Part shown: positions 32,244 to 45,153 of the stretch, in pieces
How the letters are laid out: every line of letters begins with the position of its first letter
Position numbering within the stretch: position 1 is the stretch's first letter
NCBI GenBank assembly: GCA_028671895.1
Contig: CM053801.1
Span: 40,242,836-40,306,835, forward strand
Source of the DNA: Oenanthe sinensis
Lineage: Eukaryota; Streptophyta; Magnoliopsida; Apiales; Apiaceae
Direction: 5' to 3'
Length of the DNA stretch: 64,000 nucleotides
Translations under genes and position numbers: made by a program
Notes under the pieces: model-generated
What the model was told of the DNA's origin: nothing
Database searches by the model: none
Seen by the model: the letters and a program-made list of their open reading frames with translations, nothing else

Positions 32244-34902
32244 TTATAGTTTAGCCCATATATAAGTGACCTGAGGAACATCTATAAGAAGTATGATATT
32301 TCTTTGAGGACCCACCAATTCCATTGCTTCAACCGCAAGTGAAGAATCTTCTATTAAATTAATCTGAATATATTTCTGGAGTTTCTGACATAAAACTCCC
32401 ACGTCCAGAAGAAGAATCACTGAAATCATCAAATTTCACCTGTGCTGCTGCGGCCTGCGAGGTGAGCATAGCAGATGGGTGGTGCAACTTGTAACCATAT
32501 TACGGGGAACAAACTACCGGGGATATAGCATATTCTACAGAAATAAAGGAAGCATATATAGTACTGCACAAATGTAGAAAGGTTGATACCTATAGAGATA
32601 GCAGTAGTACTCCTTTGGTACCTGAAGAGGCCAAAGAAACCCAATAAGACATTATACAAACTTCCAAATTTGAAAACATTATAAGGGAAAAAAGTTGTTA
32701 CAAAATCTTACACTAATGATAATGAATGTATAAGATTCTGCAAATCATCAGGTGAGAAATCGATTTCATCAGCTAAAACATGATAGTGAGCAGGTCGAGA
32801 AGTCCCCTGCCGGTGTAATAATTACCAGAATGAATAGTGTAAAAGAAAAAGAAATAAGAGTTATTTGATAACACTGACAACAATTTGAGTTGAAGACCAA
32901 AGGTTAGTATTGTAGGAAATAAAACCAAGCGAAATTCAATTATCAGAATTAACTTTGTTGAACACCTTTTTAAAGCCTTGAGCCGTATTCTACCCTTTAT
33001 GTTCATACATCAAGAAAGTATATAGAGAGACTAAAGTTCTGTTTATGACTCTCAATAAGCGAGGATCAGCACTTGTCAGTACTTGTGAACATAAAATATT
33101 TTAAATTTAAAGAATTATTAACAAGATGAACAAGTGGCAACCCACAATCAACCCTGCCTGAGCACACATGTAAAAATCATAATTTCTAGGGTGCACAATC
33201 TTTGTGTCCACAACAGTACCTGCAAAGCTCATAAATAATAATAGTGCACCTGAGAAAAGGCTTAATTAAGAAAATGAAGTGTAAATGTATAAAAAAATGC
33301 AGACCAGGATGAACATTCTCAGGGACCCCGCCAGCTTGAAAGAGCTTAGTATGATGATTCTTCTGGGCAACAATCACTGTGAATTTGGGTATATTTTCTT
33401 CACGGAGATGCTGATAAGCCTGCAAAAACAAATAGTTCTGAATCTCCCAAAAAATGTAAACTCTTGTGATAATTAAATAATAAATATATGGAAATACTGA
33501 AGCGTTGACTGGTAGTTACGATTTTCTTTACACATGCATGAACAGAGAGACAATACAAAAAATTGACATGCAAGATTCAAGCACAATCAAAAGAACAAGG
33601 TGTTCGGACTTATACTTGCAAAAGGTCATTTACATGAGAAGAATCAAAAAAGTTTTATTTTATTAAATAATTAAAGGAATAAAATTAGCTTTGACATGGA
33701 CAACTATTAAAAAAAACTAATGAAAATATTGATGACAAACAAAAAACTTAGATAGTACTTGGCAAAACTGTGATTCGCTGACCCCATCCTGGGCAAGAAG
33801 ACATGCATAAGTTACACCAAAGTGATTGTGCATTAATGGGGCAGTCAACAGAATCAAGTAAATATGTGATACGATTGAAGACAACATACCATATATATCA
33901 GAATTCTTCTTCTCGGGTAACACGCACATAATAAACTGAGGCGGCCCAGGTAGCTTCACCTTGATTTGTTCGAACATTTTCTCTACTTTTAGTAGAGGGC
34001 TAGCTCTCTTGAACTGGTGCTCTTCCTCAATAAGTGTAAATGGTTGTTCAATAATCTAAAGACAAGAACAGAAAAGGTTAGAAATTAATGAGCCAATGTT
34101 ACAAATAATAATCTATTAGATGGACAGAAGCAAAACAAACATACGATTCCTTTGTTCCTTCCGCAATTAATTAACTCTCATGATAGATGACTTGTATCAC
34201 GAGCAGAGAAGTTCACTATTGCCCAACGTTCTATCTTGACAGGATTCAAAAGTCTCTGCAAGAGATGGTTAAAACAATTACAAATGATGTAAGATTTAAA
34301 AGAAAATTAGGATACTGAATAAATAATATAACTCGGGATCAAGATACCCAACCTGGAATATACAGTGGAAAGAGCAAACGTGAAAAGAGGCAATACTAAG
34401 AAAAAAAGCGGATAGACATCTACACTATAATAGGATTCAAATCTATACTCCAATAAAAGTTTCACATATGGACTGCTACATAATTAAAAATAATTTGTAA
34501 AATTTTATTTTTTCAAGATGTATTGCAGCGTTGCATTTTTATGAGAGTACATTCCCTCACCCAACTTCAGACAAAACCAATGAATAAAGAGTTAACACCA
34601 AGTTTGATGCATTATGAAATAGATTGTCTATCTTTTCAGTATCTTGTTATTAAAATTCTATCTCCCATTGTGAGGAATACAATCTTCATTACTACCGTCC
34701 TACAGCTGCAATTTGCATGAAATACGAATGTAAGAGCATAAACAAAACTAATTATGCTTAGCAAGAACATGAAAACTACAGGAGGGAAAAAATATACCTT
34801 GGGTACCTCAAGGACACGACCATCAAATTTAGTAAGCTGTTTCTCAATACATATACCACAAGCAGCTAAGAGAGGGTCTTCATCATAACGATAATTGAAC
34901 AT
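32244..34902 (-). pseudogene. Argonaute (AGO4/AGO6 clade) pseudogene, C-terminal half
   Basis: Exon-like pieces on the minus strand follow AGO order. 34902-34799 is the PAZ-to-linker end (DEDPLLAACGICIEKQ). 34255-34145 is NPVKIERWAIVNFSARDTSHLS, then a TGA at 34180-34178 where the family has Arg. 34055-33890 is FKRASPLLKVEKMFEQI and LPGPPQFIMCVLPEKKNSDIYG, the MID end. 33788-33750 is DGVSESQF. 33420-33302 is PKFTVIVAQKNHHTKLFQ. 33223-33158 is VVDTKIVHPRNYDFYMCAQAG. 32812-32713 is GTSRPAHYHVLADEI. 32632-32590 is YQRSTTAIS, and 32515-32300 is APPICYAHLA, then a one-base shift. AGO4-type proteins carry 24-nt siRNAs in RNA-directed DNA methylation. The PIWI segment with the first catalytic Asp is missing between the SDIYG and DGVSESQF pieces, and the N-terminus is absent. 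Confidence 0.75.
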
Positions 34903-36190
34903 AGACTGAAATTGTATTTTCAGTAACCATATAAATACAAAAAAAACAGGCGAAAAAATTAGAAATATATAGCTACAACAAAAAATAACTGAAGATAAAA
35001 ATTATTTAAATGTCATAGAAAATTTTACACCAGTGAGAACTTTTTTCCATCAGTTCTCGTGCCAAAAAAAAAAGAGTCCAATATGAAAATCAATAATTGA
35101 CAATTGTATACATGAAAATATGTTTTCCTTTGTATGGCTTTAATCTGAATTTGGTTTGGTAACTTAGTTTCTTGCACCCATTGGTTGCTTAGTTGAATAC
35201 GAATGTAAAACCTTGAATTAGTATCAGATAGCATACATGTTCAAAGCCAAATAAGTTGAAAAATTGGGGGGGGGGGGGGGGGCGGGGGGCTAAATAGTAT
35301 TGCATTGCAGGACAGATTAACGGACATAAACCTCATTGTAGCTAATAAATGGGAAACATTCGATTTTATTCAATGTAAACAAAAATGGAAAAAGTGAAGC
35401 AGCGATTAATAGTGATACCTTTTGAATATGATATGAATATTATCACGTTTCTGTCGTCGTGCTACTTCGCAGGTGCATTTTCGCGGCTGCTACATAGCAA
35501 ATAGGTTGCTGACAAGTAGCAAAAGAAATGAGTTTATACACAAATTCTATAAAATTCAAAGAGAAACCATTATGCTGAAATTTCAATTAATTTATACATT
35601 TCACCAAACAGGTTACGTGACTTGATATTTGACACACCCAATTATCTAAATTGATATGCTGGTTTTCTCAAATTAACGTGCTGTTTGATCGGGTTATTGG
35701 TGTTGAAAGACAGTATGTACTGAGAAGGTGTAGAGGCTTGCTTGCATGAAACAAACAAAATTTTTAAAATATTTTTTCAAAATGAGGTGGCAGAATAGAA
35801 AGTTTTAATTCGTGTATTAATTTGAATGTACAAGGGGTCATCTCATTTATTGTTTTGATAACCAATTAAAATTATATAAATATTTTTTGGGAATGTTTTT
35901 GGGAAATAATTTTGGGACTCTAGCATTTTTCTGCTTGTATACATGTTCAGACTTAACAAACATAGTTATCTGACCTGGCATATTCAAAGTCTGCTATTGA
36001 CTTTCACTTGTTCTCTGTTCCTTTTAATAAAAGTTAAGAGATTGACCAATTACACAAGTAGGAAACTACTAATCAAAAGATGAAGTAGTTACCATGCTGT
36101 ACCAGTGCACTTGACACTTGAATGAATCACTTGGAAACCAAACAAGCTTACCTGCGGCCTTGCTTCAAAGTTGCAAGTTCCGATGGATGC
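34903..36190. other. Non-coding region with G homopolymer
   Basis: No supported gene. A run of about 18 G broken by one C lies at about 35264-35290. This may have been AGO-like intron or upstream sequence, but no AGO N-terminal domain was recognised. Confidence 0.45.
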
Positions 36191-36490
36191 AGTTAGGGAT
36201 GTAAATGAGCATGAACAATTTGGTATTCGGTTCGAAAAAAGTTCGGTTCGTGTTCAGTCCGGTTTGTAAACGAGTCGAACATGAACACAATTTTTCAATT
36301 GGATTCATAAATTAGCCTTAACTTGAGCACAACATAGTTTGGCTCGTGAGTTTGCGAACAAGTTCAATTATAATGTTCGTAAACATGATTCGAACATCGT
36401 CCGTGAACAAATTCAGAATAGTTCGCAAACACATATTTATAAACATTTACGATAAATTAGTAAATAATTTGTTTACAAGTTAATTCACTA
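36190..36490. mobile_element. hAT-like terminal fragment rich in GTTCG/CGAAC
   Basis: Begins near TTAGGGATGTAAATGAGCA and continues with many GTTCG and CGAAC units. This layout resembles the ends of the hAT element at 57525-58578 (TAGGGATGAGCA plus CCGAAC units). No matching right end was found, so it is one-ended. Confidence 0.45.
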
Positions 36491-37209
36491 ATTTTTGTAC
36501 CCATTTATTATTTGATTTTGTTTAACGTATACATTTTATGTTAATATTAATTTAATCATAATATGTGCTATATCATGTGTTCGGTTAAGTGTTGGAATGA
36601 ATTTGTTAATAATATTTTTTTAATGAATAAAAAAATTATAAGCAGTTAATATAACTGGATCATGGTTGGACCAACTGGGATGTCTGGTTAAGTGTGATGT
36701 TCTTGTATTCAACAGTCTTGACATTTAAAGCATGCGAAGAATGGTGGGTTTAAAATACCATGATAACTTAAAATATTAAACTCGCATTTTACTAATTTAA
36801 GAAGAAAAACATTATTAAGTTGTGGATAGATGCTAAGCTAAATGCAGAATTTAACAACTATTTTATTTTTCTGAAACTAAGTACGAAATAGAGCAGTAGC
36901 ATCTCCTGAGTAGGTGCAAAAGAAGCAACCCTTTTATTAGTCCTATAGCAACAGATTATAAACTTAAAATATCAAAATATTTAATGGAAGACAAAGACAT
37001 GCCTGTGTTTTTCCAATTCATGCAGGACAAACAATGTCGGACATTTAATAAATTTAGAAGCAACTCAGGTCAATAACTTACGTAACATCACAGCAATATT
37101 ACTTTTGAGAACAATGGCTCCATTACAGACAACTCAGATCACTGACACAATATCTCAAGATAGATAATCAAAACAAAAAAAAAAGATAAATCAATACATT
37201 AGCAGAAAG
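36491..37209. other. AT-rich spacer
   Basis: Nothing recognisable beyond low-complexity AT-rich sequence. Confidence 0.5.
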
Positions 37210-37412
37210 CCAGAAACATTTAAAAGCCCCATTTATTGGAAGCATGATATATAATTTTATTTATTATATACATGTGGTTTACGGTCTTGATGAACATCAG
37301 TATTTTCTTTTTACAAAGTATGTAGTGTTCTCTGTCAAATGGAGGAATCTTGATACTGTTCAATTTTTGGGAACTCATTTTGATCTTTGTATTGTTTGTA
37401 TGTTAACAGCCT
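37210..37412 (-). pseudogene. Copia fragment D: gag N-terminus
   Basis: The minus-strand translation starts MSSQKLNSIKIPPFDREHY and continues KKKILMFIKTVN, closely matching the gag start of element E. It ends in unrelated sequence after about 65 codons. A PBS and LTR follow to the right, so this is the 5' end of an inverted, truncated copy. Confidence 0.75.
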
Positions 37413-37414
37413 GT

Positions 37415-37426
37415 GCTCTGATACCA
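37415..37426 (-). other. Primer-binding site of fragment D
   Basis: The minus strand reads TGGTATCAGAGC, the exact plant copia PBS, two bases from the D LTR. Confidence 0.9.
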
Positions 37427-38256
37427 CTTGTTAGGAATGAGTAGCTAAAACTTATACAGAGGGGGGTGGATGTATAATTGATTTTTCTTCTTTTGCTTTG
37501 GTAATGAACTAAGAATGAACTGGTATGTTTATAGCTTTGTTAACTGTGTAGTGTTTATCAAGAATTGCGGAAATGAAATAGACACACTAATTTAACTTTC
37601 AAGCTAATAATGTATTAGATTGAATTGCTACAAATCTGAGATTCTTGGTGTGAATCTCAGCTTCTTGTTCTTAAATGATACAAGGAGTGAATATAATAGA
37701 AATATTCAACTTACTAATTTATAAAGCAGTGCACTATGTTATATAGACAACATGTCTCAATATCACATGTTTTTACAAACTAGTTACTAAAACTAGAAAC
37801 AAAAAAACTAGACTGTACTTTGTACACAATCAATTTCTAGCTAAGTCTTTCATATGACAATCCATAACATCTGCATTTTTCCTTCTGTCTTTGATTTGTT
37901 CTTTTTTCAAGCTTCATTGTAGACTTGTCTCTATCGTCACAGGTTTGACTAATCCTAATCATGACAGAATTTCAAATTACTTGTCCTATTCTTCTGCAAA
38001 TCTCCTTGAAAATAGCTTATATGAAATAGTCGAATACTCAGTTGATTTTGCTTCGAGAAGTCATGATTTAGACTTCTCGATCGAATACTTTTGAGACTTC
38101 TCGATCAACCTTTTGACTTATTACTTCTCGAATGCCTAGACTTCTCAATTGGATATATCTTTGATGACTTCTCAATTAGGCTAGACTTCTCGAATGGTCT
38201 ACCACCACAGACTTCTCGATTGGCCTTATTTCTTAGACTTCTCGATTGCTTCATTT

Positions 38257-38261
38257 GCTAA
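38257..38261. repeat. Target-site duplication GCTAA, left of solo LTR C
   Basis: Matches GCTAA at 39552-39556 directly right of the LTR. Confidence 0.85.
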
Positions 38262-39551
38262 TGTTAGGGATTGTGGTATTATCAATGTAATCAACTAATA
38301 TTTACTTAGATAAATTAATTATTAACTAAGTAAAACATACTGTCATATATAGTTTGACAGTATGTTTACAATGTCACTTGTAATAAAATGCACAATTAGT
38401 CAAATAGGTGATAGTAAGTATCAATAGTTATTGTCCTATATAAATGTAATAAATGATCCATGAAGTAGAAGTTCACAAAGTGTTCATGTACAACATAGAT
38501 CAATTCTTTGATAGTAACATTCTACAAACTGGAGCCTACGACAACACATTCAAGTGATAACAACTTTTGGAACATACGACAGCAACTATTCCTTGACAGT
38601 AAACTTGGCGGAGAATGAAGACTCTATGACAGCAAGTTTTATAGACAGCAGTTATTCCTTGACAGTAAACTTGGCGGAGAATGAAGACTCTATGACAACA
38701 AGTTTTACTGACAGCAACTATCCCTTGACAGTAAATTTGGCGGAGATTGAAGAATCAAAGACAAGTTTTCTGACAATAGCTTTGGCGGGGAGAGTTGACA
38801 ACATGTTTGGCGGGATAGTCGACAACATGTTTGGTAGAATAGTTGACAGTACCTTTGGACGACAACATGTTTTAGAAGACTGGTGAGCCTGACAGTAAAT
38901 TATGCGGTATCAAAGATGCTGTCACCAAAGAGAAGCTAAAGGTTGACAACAACTTTTAGTGAAGCTGACAGTCTGTTTCAAGTAGCAGACTAGATAAATT
39001 TGATTCACAGATTGATCATGACATCTCTACCTAGTCTGTCAAGTCTACTACTGCAACTTGAGAAAAAGCAAGCATAAAGATTAAGCGTGCTCATGGAGTC
39101 AAGAATGTCAAATCTTCTTAGAGTACCTTTATTTATAAATGGAATGAAGACAAGACTTGAGAAGAAAAGTGAGGTTTCTATTTCAAGTATTGTCCAGGAA
39201 ACAAGGGAAAGTACACTTGTAAATGAGATATGTGTTTTAGTTTAAATACACACATCTCACAAACACTTTCCCTTATGCAACTGAGCTTAACTTTTCTCAA
39301 GCATAGAAACATTAGCGGTCTCTTGTTATTGTGTCTATTGAAGCTGGAAAAATCTTTCCATTCAGTTGTAGCAAAAACAAAAATTAATAAAATTAATTTT
39401 TGAAGTAAATCACCTTGTTTTTTTCATTTGTTTACTATTGTATGCTCTCTTAATTTGACACTATCATTTCTTGTTTATTGTTAAGCAAGATCAGCGATAA
39501 ACTGTCAAGTTGCATTCAACTCCCCTTCTGCAACACTCTTTTCATTTAACA
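38262..39551 (+). mobile_element. Solo LTR C of the element E family
   Basis: 1290 bp, TGTTAGGGATTGTGG to TTTCATTTAACA, flanked by GCTAA duplications and with no PBS or PPT beside it. It is homologous to the 3' LTR of element E (52838-53840) but clearly diverged. It contains three tandem units of about 66 bp around 38578-38775, each with TTGACAGTAAA and TTGGCGGAGA. About eleven copies of TGACAG or its complement lie within 650 bp. Confidence 0.85.
38578..38775. repeat. 66-bp tandem repeat in LTR C
   Basis: Three units, each with CTTGACAGTAAACTTGGCGG followed by GACTCTATGACA. Because 66 is a multiple of three, the array stays open in one frame (about 110 codons), which is not evidence for a protein. 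Confidence 0.85.
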
Positions 39552-39928
39552 GCTAACTTTTCGATTTGTTTTACTGGACTTCTCGAATGAATACTTTTTG
39601 ACACTTCTCGAATGACTTCAATTTCTTGACTTCTCGATTAGACACTTCTCGATCGAATACTAAGCCATTGAGAGTTTTGAGACTTCTCTACCAGTTGCAC
39701 ATCTGACTTCTCTATCAAGATGACTTCTCGATTGGTTCATTTGACTTGGAAGAATTCTCATACTGCATTCTTTATTCTAGTGAAGTCTTCATTGTCTTGA
39801 TGCATGATCCTTATTTAATCTTCTATCGGACTTTATTCTTGACTTATAATTACATCTTGGAATTGCAATAAAAACATAATTTTATCATAGCAGCAGGTTA
39901 GACATACATAACCTGAGAAGATCCAAAA

Positions 39929-42500
39929 ATGAGTGCACAGAAAGTAAATAGTATAAAAATACTCACCTTTGACAAAGAACACTACAACCTCTGGAAAAGA
40001 AAGATGATGTTGTTCATAAAAACAGCCAACCCACTCTACCCTGGAATCCTGGAGAATGGTCCCTTCATCCCTCAAACTTATGTACTTGAAACCACAGTAG
40101 ATGGTGAAACTATACCAGCCTACTGGGTTCCTAAAAAGGTTTAAGAGTACACTGACACTGAAAAGGAAAAAGTATCTCTAGATGATTGCTTATAATTTAT
40201 TATCATTGAGGCACTTGACAATGTCATGTATAACAACATTGTCAATTACACCAGTGCAAAGCAAATATGGAAAACCATTGAGATATTCTATGAAGAGACA
40301 GAGGAAGTAAAAGAGAATCAAAGACAGATTCTGGTGTCTCAGTATGAAGCCTTTATGGCTAAACCAAGTGAAGGGTTGACTGAGATGTTTGAGAGGTTTA
40401 ATAGGCTGATAAATGACCTGCAGCTGCATGGAAAGTTTTATGACAAAAAGGAAGTAAACATGAAATTCATGTTGACACTTCCTGACCACATGGAGCATAA
40501 GGTTTCTGCCATAAGAGAAGGAATGGATTTATCAAAAGTTTTTCTTGAAACTTTGTATGGCATCCTTAAAACCTATGAGTTAGAGTAGCTGTAAAAAAGA
40601 GCTATCCAAGCTGGTCAAAGAGAAAAGATGACCAACACATCAAATGCTCTAGTAGCTCAGGATCCACAGCTGATGCAACTCAAAGAATCACAACATCAAT
40701 AGCAAATCAAGGTTGAAGAAATTACAGATGAAGATGAAGTTGTGACTGTGAAACTCAAGGATGGTGAAGATGAGTTCTATACTTTTGAAGAACTGGACAA
40801 CATGGAAAATAAAATAATGGCCTACATGGCAAGAAAGTTCTCTAACTTGAGATTCAAAAAGAACAAAGCCTTCAAACCAAGAGGACAAGGCTCCAGGTTC
40901 AATAAGCCAAATATCTCAAAACCTGAAGGAAGTGGCAAAGGTGGATAAAAGACATGTATGGTGGATAGATCCAAAATCAGGTGTTACAATTGCAGTGAAA
41001 TGGGGCATTTTGCAACATAGTGCAAAAAGCTAAAACAAGTGAGAAGAAATGACAATGACTCTGAGGAACTCAAAGCAAAGTATGAAGCCTTGCTGAAAAA
41101 GCAACAGGGAAGAGCCTTTGTGGCTGAAGGAAAATGCTGGGAAGACTATGATGTAGAGGAAGAAGAAGAATATGCAAATATTGCTCTCATGGCAAGCTCT
41201 TGAGAAGGTTCATCCACTTCATCAAGTCAGGTACCCTTTCTTACTATTATTGATATGACTACATCTCAGTATAAGAAAACTGTTGAAAGTCTAAGTTCAG
41301 AGATTTTTAATATTCATACAAGCATGTTAGCTGTAAATGAGGAGATAGTTAGATTATCTAGTGCTAATGAGTTATGAAAAATTAAGAATCATGAACTTGA
41401 ACTAAAACAGAATGCTTTTGAGTCTCTACAACAAGAAAATGAAATTCTTAAGAACAAGATTGTTTGTGCTTTTCAGATTGAGAAATTTCTTAGGAAACAG
41501 ATCTCTGAGAATGAATTAAAAATCAAGGCCTACAAGAATTCCTCTTCCTTGTTAAAATCTTACCATGATAATAACACTGAAAATCAAAATGTAGGTATAG
41601 GTTTTAACTATGAGAAAAAATGGAAAGAAACATGCTGTAGAAGAAGAAGTCAAACATACTGTCAAACCTTCCATTTTAAAGAAAGTTAAGAATCCTTTGT
41701 TCAAAAAGGCTGAATTTGAATTTGATGAAGAAACATTAGTGATCAAGCAAGAGATAGATGATGAGGACAATGATGCTGTCAGTAAATCCCTTAAGGAAAA
41801 AGAAACTGTCAAAATCCCCAAGACAGTTAGTTTTGACTTTGACAGTAACTTAGGTTGAAAAGATGCTGTCAACACTGGCAAGACAGTGAGTTCAGAAACT
41901 GCTGTCAAGACTGTAAGATCCAAACTTACTGTTAAGACAACTCTATCTAAACCTACTGTCAACACCAGCATGACAGTAACTTCTAAACATACTGTCATGA
42001 AGACCAAGAAAAACATAAATGGAAAATTAAGAGTTAACAAGAAGAACAATTATGATTATATTCATAATGCTCCTAGAAAGTTGTGCAATAATTGTGGGTC
42101 TTCTAGTCATCTAACTAATGTTTGTAATAAGGTCAAATCAAATGTTGAGAATGCTACTTCTAGTAATGGAAATTTACACAGCATGCCTTTAAAGAATAGA
42201 CAAGTAACTCACTGTGGTGACTTTGATTGTATTTCTTGCAAAATCAACTTGATGAGTATTTGCTTTAACATGCCTTTTCTAATAATCAAGAATGTCTGAA
42301 TAAGAATGCTAAAACTGAAAAGGTAAAGACTCCAAGTCCACCTAAAGTTAGGATGAACAAGCAACCCAAGAGAAAAGCTACCAAACCAGTAATCAAATCA
42401 GAATGGGTAGCTACAAGAGTCTTGCTAAAAGCAAGAGAAGAAAATTCAATTAATCCAACTTCAAACTGTGATCAAGCTAAACCATATAGACCCAATGTGA
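39929..42500 (+). pseudogene. Element E gag, decayed
   Basis: Starts MSAQKVNSIKILTFDKEHYN, the same family start as B and D. Capsid region pieces are at 39929-40144, 40226-40588 and 40742-40948, all in one frame but with stops. The CCHC knuckle (CYNCSEMGHFAT, then a stop, then C) is near 40982-41025. The C-terminal third (41600-42000) is open in another frame. There the DNA motif TACTGTCA/TGACAGTA recurs about ten times and yields Thr-Val and Ala-Val repeats in the protein. Confidence 0.75.
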
Positions 42501-42501
42501 A

Positions 42502-43850
42502 TTGGGTACCAAAAGTAACTTGAGATATTTTGCTTTGCAGGGTAACATGAAAAATAAAAGAATCATGTGGATCATTGACAGTGGATGCTCAGGATACATG
42601 ACAGGTGATAAAGCCCTGATATCACAGTTCAAAGAAATGGCTGGCCCTTATGTAATCTTTGGTGACAACATCATTGGTTTCACAATGTGATATGGCATAC
42701 TAGAGGTTGGAAATCTGAAGATTGAGAAAATTGCTTTAGTGAATGGCTTGAAGCACAATTTATTGAGTGTCACTCAATTTTGTGAAAGAGGCTTCAAGGT
42801 TGGTTTTGATCAAGATAGATGCTCCATTGTCAACAAGAAGACATGAGAAGAAGCTCTTCAAGGAGTAAGGAAAGGAAGCCTCTACATAGCTGACTTGGAT
42901 TCTGTAAGGAAATATAAAGTCTACTGTTTCTACAGTAAGGCTTCTCCATCTGAAAGTTGGCTGTGGCATAAGAAGCTCTCTCATTTGAATTTCAAAGCAA
43001 TGAATTATCTGATGAAGAGAGAGTTGGTGAAAGGGCTGCCTCAACTTGAATTCTGTCAAGAAGGATTGTGTTAGGATTGCTAGAAAGGGAAGCTAAGGAG
43101 AGCTGCTCACAAAAGCACTCCTAGTGGTTCAATCAATGAGGCATTTCAACTAATTCATATGGACTTATTTGGTCCTGTGAATGTGCAACCACTGGCTAGA
43201 AAAAGATATGATTTAGTAATGGTTGATGATTTTTCAAGATATACATGGGTGAGGTTTCTAGCATCTAAAGATGAAGCTGCACAAGAAATAATTGCTTGGT
43301 TAGGGTTTTTGAAAAGAATCTAAGGTTTAAAGTGCAGATTTTAAGAAGTGACAATGGTACTGAGTTCAAAAATAGTATCATGAATGATTTCTGCAAAGAC
43401 AATGGAATCACACAACAATTCTCTACACCAAGAACTCCTCAGCAAAATGGTGTTGTGGAAAGGAAAAACAGAAATCTCATTGAGGCTGCAATAACAATGT
43501 TTAGTGAAGTAAAATTTCCTACCTATTTATGGGGTGAAGCAAACAATACAGCCTGTTACACTTAAAACATGACTGTAGTCAACAAAGCCTATGGAAAAAC
43601 ACCCTATGAATTGCTCACAGGAAGGACACCAACTGTCAACTATTTTCATGTCTTTGGAAGCAAGTGCTACTTCTTGAAAGATTCAACTGAGATCAAAGGA
43701 AAATTTGATACCAAGGCACTTGAAGGAATATTCATGGGGTATAGTATTGACATGACTGCATATAGGGTCTATATCATTGATCACAAGACTGTGGAGGAGA
43801 TTGTAAATGTCACCTTTGATGAAATAAAGTTCCCTGAAATTTAAGGAAGT
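42502..43850 (+). pseudogene. Element E protease and integrase, decayed
   Basis: Protease with WIIDSGCSGYMTGD (the Asp-Ser-Gly site), then GAG-pre-integrase (LKHNLLSVTQF-like) and a WLWHKKLSHLNF zinc-binding segment. The integrase core has MVDDFSRYTW-like, RSDNGTEFKNS and RTPQQNGVVERKNRN blocks. Several stops (for example after GDNIIGFTM and after NTACYT) and a frameshift near 43290 are visible. Confidence 0.8.
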
Positions 43851-44229
43851 CAAGAAACATAATCCTTAGCCTTTGAAAATCAAGGATATCTAGAAGAGAT
43901 TGAAGAGGATTCACCAAGAATCGATCACACAATTTCTGGTCCAACAATGGTTCCTAACCAATCTGGAGAAAATGAAGGAACTGCCCAAACAACTGATTTT
44001 TCTGGGAATGTTCCAATGAATAGTGGACTTGAAGAAATTGATGTAGTCAACAAAGCAAGAGCAAAAGATGTTGTCAATCAACAAAATGTTGAAGACTCTA
44101 GTGATTTTTAAAGAGGAACTAAATGGAACAAATATCACACTAATGATTTAATCATTGATGATCTAGGAACTGTAGTCAAAACAAGAAGAAATGTGGCCAA
44201 TGAATGCATGTACTCTTGTTTCCTCTCTC

Positions 44230-45153
44230 AAACAGAACCTAAAACTATTTGATACCATAATAGGTATCAAATGGGTTTATAGAAACAAGATGGATGATTG
44301 TGGTACTGTCACAAGAAACAAAGCAAGACTGGTGGCAAAAGGTTATTGTCAATAAGAAGGGATTGATTATGAAGAAACATTTGCTCTTGTTGCCAGACTA
44401 GAGGTAATTAGAATATTTTTGGCTTTTGCTACATACAAAAACTTCAAGGTCTTTCAAATGGATGCCAAGAGTGCTTTCCTTAATGGAGAGTTAGAAGAAG
44501 AAGTGTATGTTGAACAGCCTCCAGGCTTTGAAGATTCAAAAATGGGAAACTTTGTGTATAGACTGCTTAAAGCATTGTATGGTCTAAAACAAGCACCAAG
44601 GGCTTGGTATGATACTCTTTCCAACTTTCTTCTTGATAACAACTTTACAAGAGGGATTGTGGATAAAACTCTTTTCTATAAAAAGCATGAAAATGATATC
44701 ATTCTAGTTCAAGTATATGTTGATGACATTATATTTGGGTCAATAAATGAAGACTTATGCAAGAAATTCTCTGAGTTGATGCAGAACAAGTATGAAATGA
44801 GCATGATGGGTAAATTAGTATTCTTTCTTGGACTTCAAGTCTATCAAAAAGAAGATGGAATATTTATTTGTCAAACTAAGTATGTTAAAGATCTTTTGAA
44901 AAGATTTGATATGGAAGACTCATCTCCTGCAAAGACTCCAATCTCAACAGCAACTCAACTTGACAAGGATCCAAAAGGAAAGAAGGTGGACAACAAAATG
45001 TACAGAGGAATGATTGGCTCTCTTCTCTATCTAACAGCTAGCAGGCCTGACATCATGTTTGCTACATGTTTGTGTGCAAGGTTTCAGTCTGATCCCAAAG
45101 AGTCACATTTAATGGCAGTAAAAAGAATTCTTAGATATGTGAAAGGCACTCAA
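44230..45153 (+). pseudogene. Element E reverse transcriptase
   Basis: From the IGIKWVYRNK start to KRILRYVKGT. It contains FQMDAKSAFLNG, the LYGLKQAPRAWY block and the YVDDIIFGS catalytic box. The main piece (44419-45153) is open for about 245 codons, and a stop lies upstream. The frame is cut by the CACTA element at 45157. Confidence 0.85.

Larger units (their letters stand above)
37429..39800 (-). repeat. LTR of fragment D, split by solo LTR C
   Basis: The LTR begins TGTTAGGAATGAG on the plus strand at 37429 and is interrupted at 38262-39551 by solo LTR C. About 17 copies of ACTTCTCGAWTNG units occur on both sides of C (38055-38250 and 39585-39745), which proves the two sides were once continuous. 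The outer end lies somewhere near 39800-39900 and was not placed exactly. Confidence 0.7.

Noticed and set aside
35264..35290. G homopolymer as a G-quadruplex regulator
   Set aside because: A simple G run in non-coding sequence. Length may be a sequencing artefact and nothing nearby suggests a function.
38554..38886. 110-codon frame in LTR C and a similar 103-codon frame at 53130-53441
   Set aside because: The 66-bp tandem repeat is a multiple of three, so any open frame stays open. No start context or domain supports a protein.
39552..39928. A 5' LTR or PBS for element E in front of its gag
   Set aside because: The stretch belongs to the D LTR by its ACTTCTCGATT motif. No TGGTATCAGAGC was found. 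The GCTAA duplication shows that C is a solo LTR, not E's 5' LTR.
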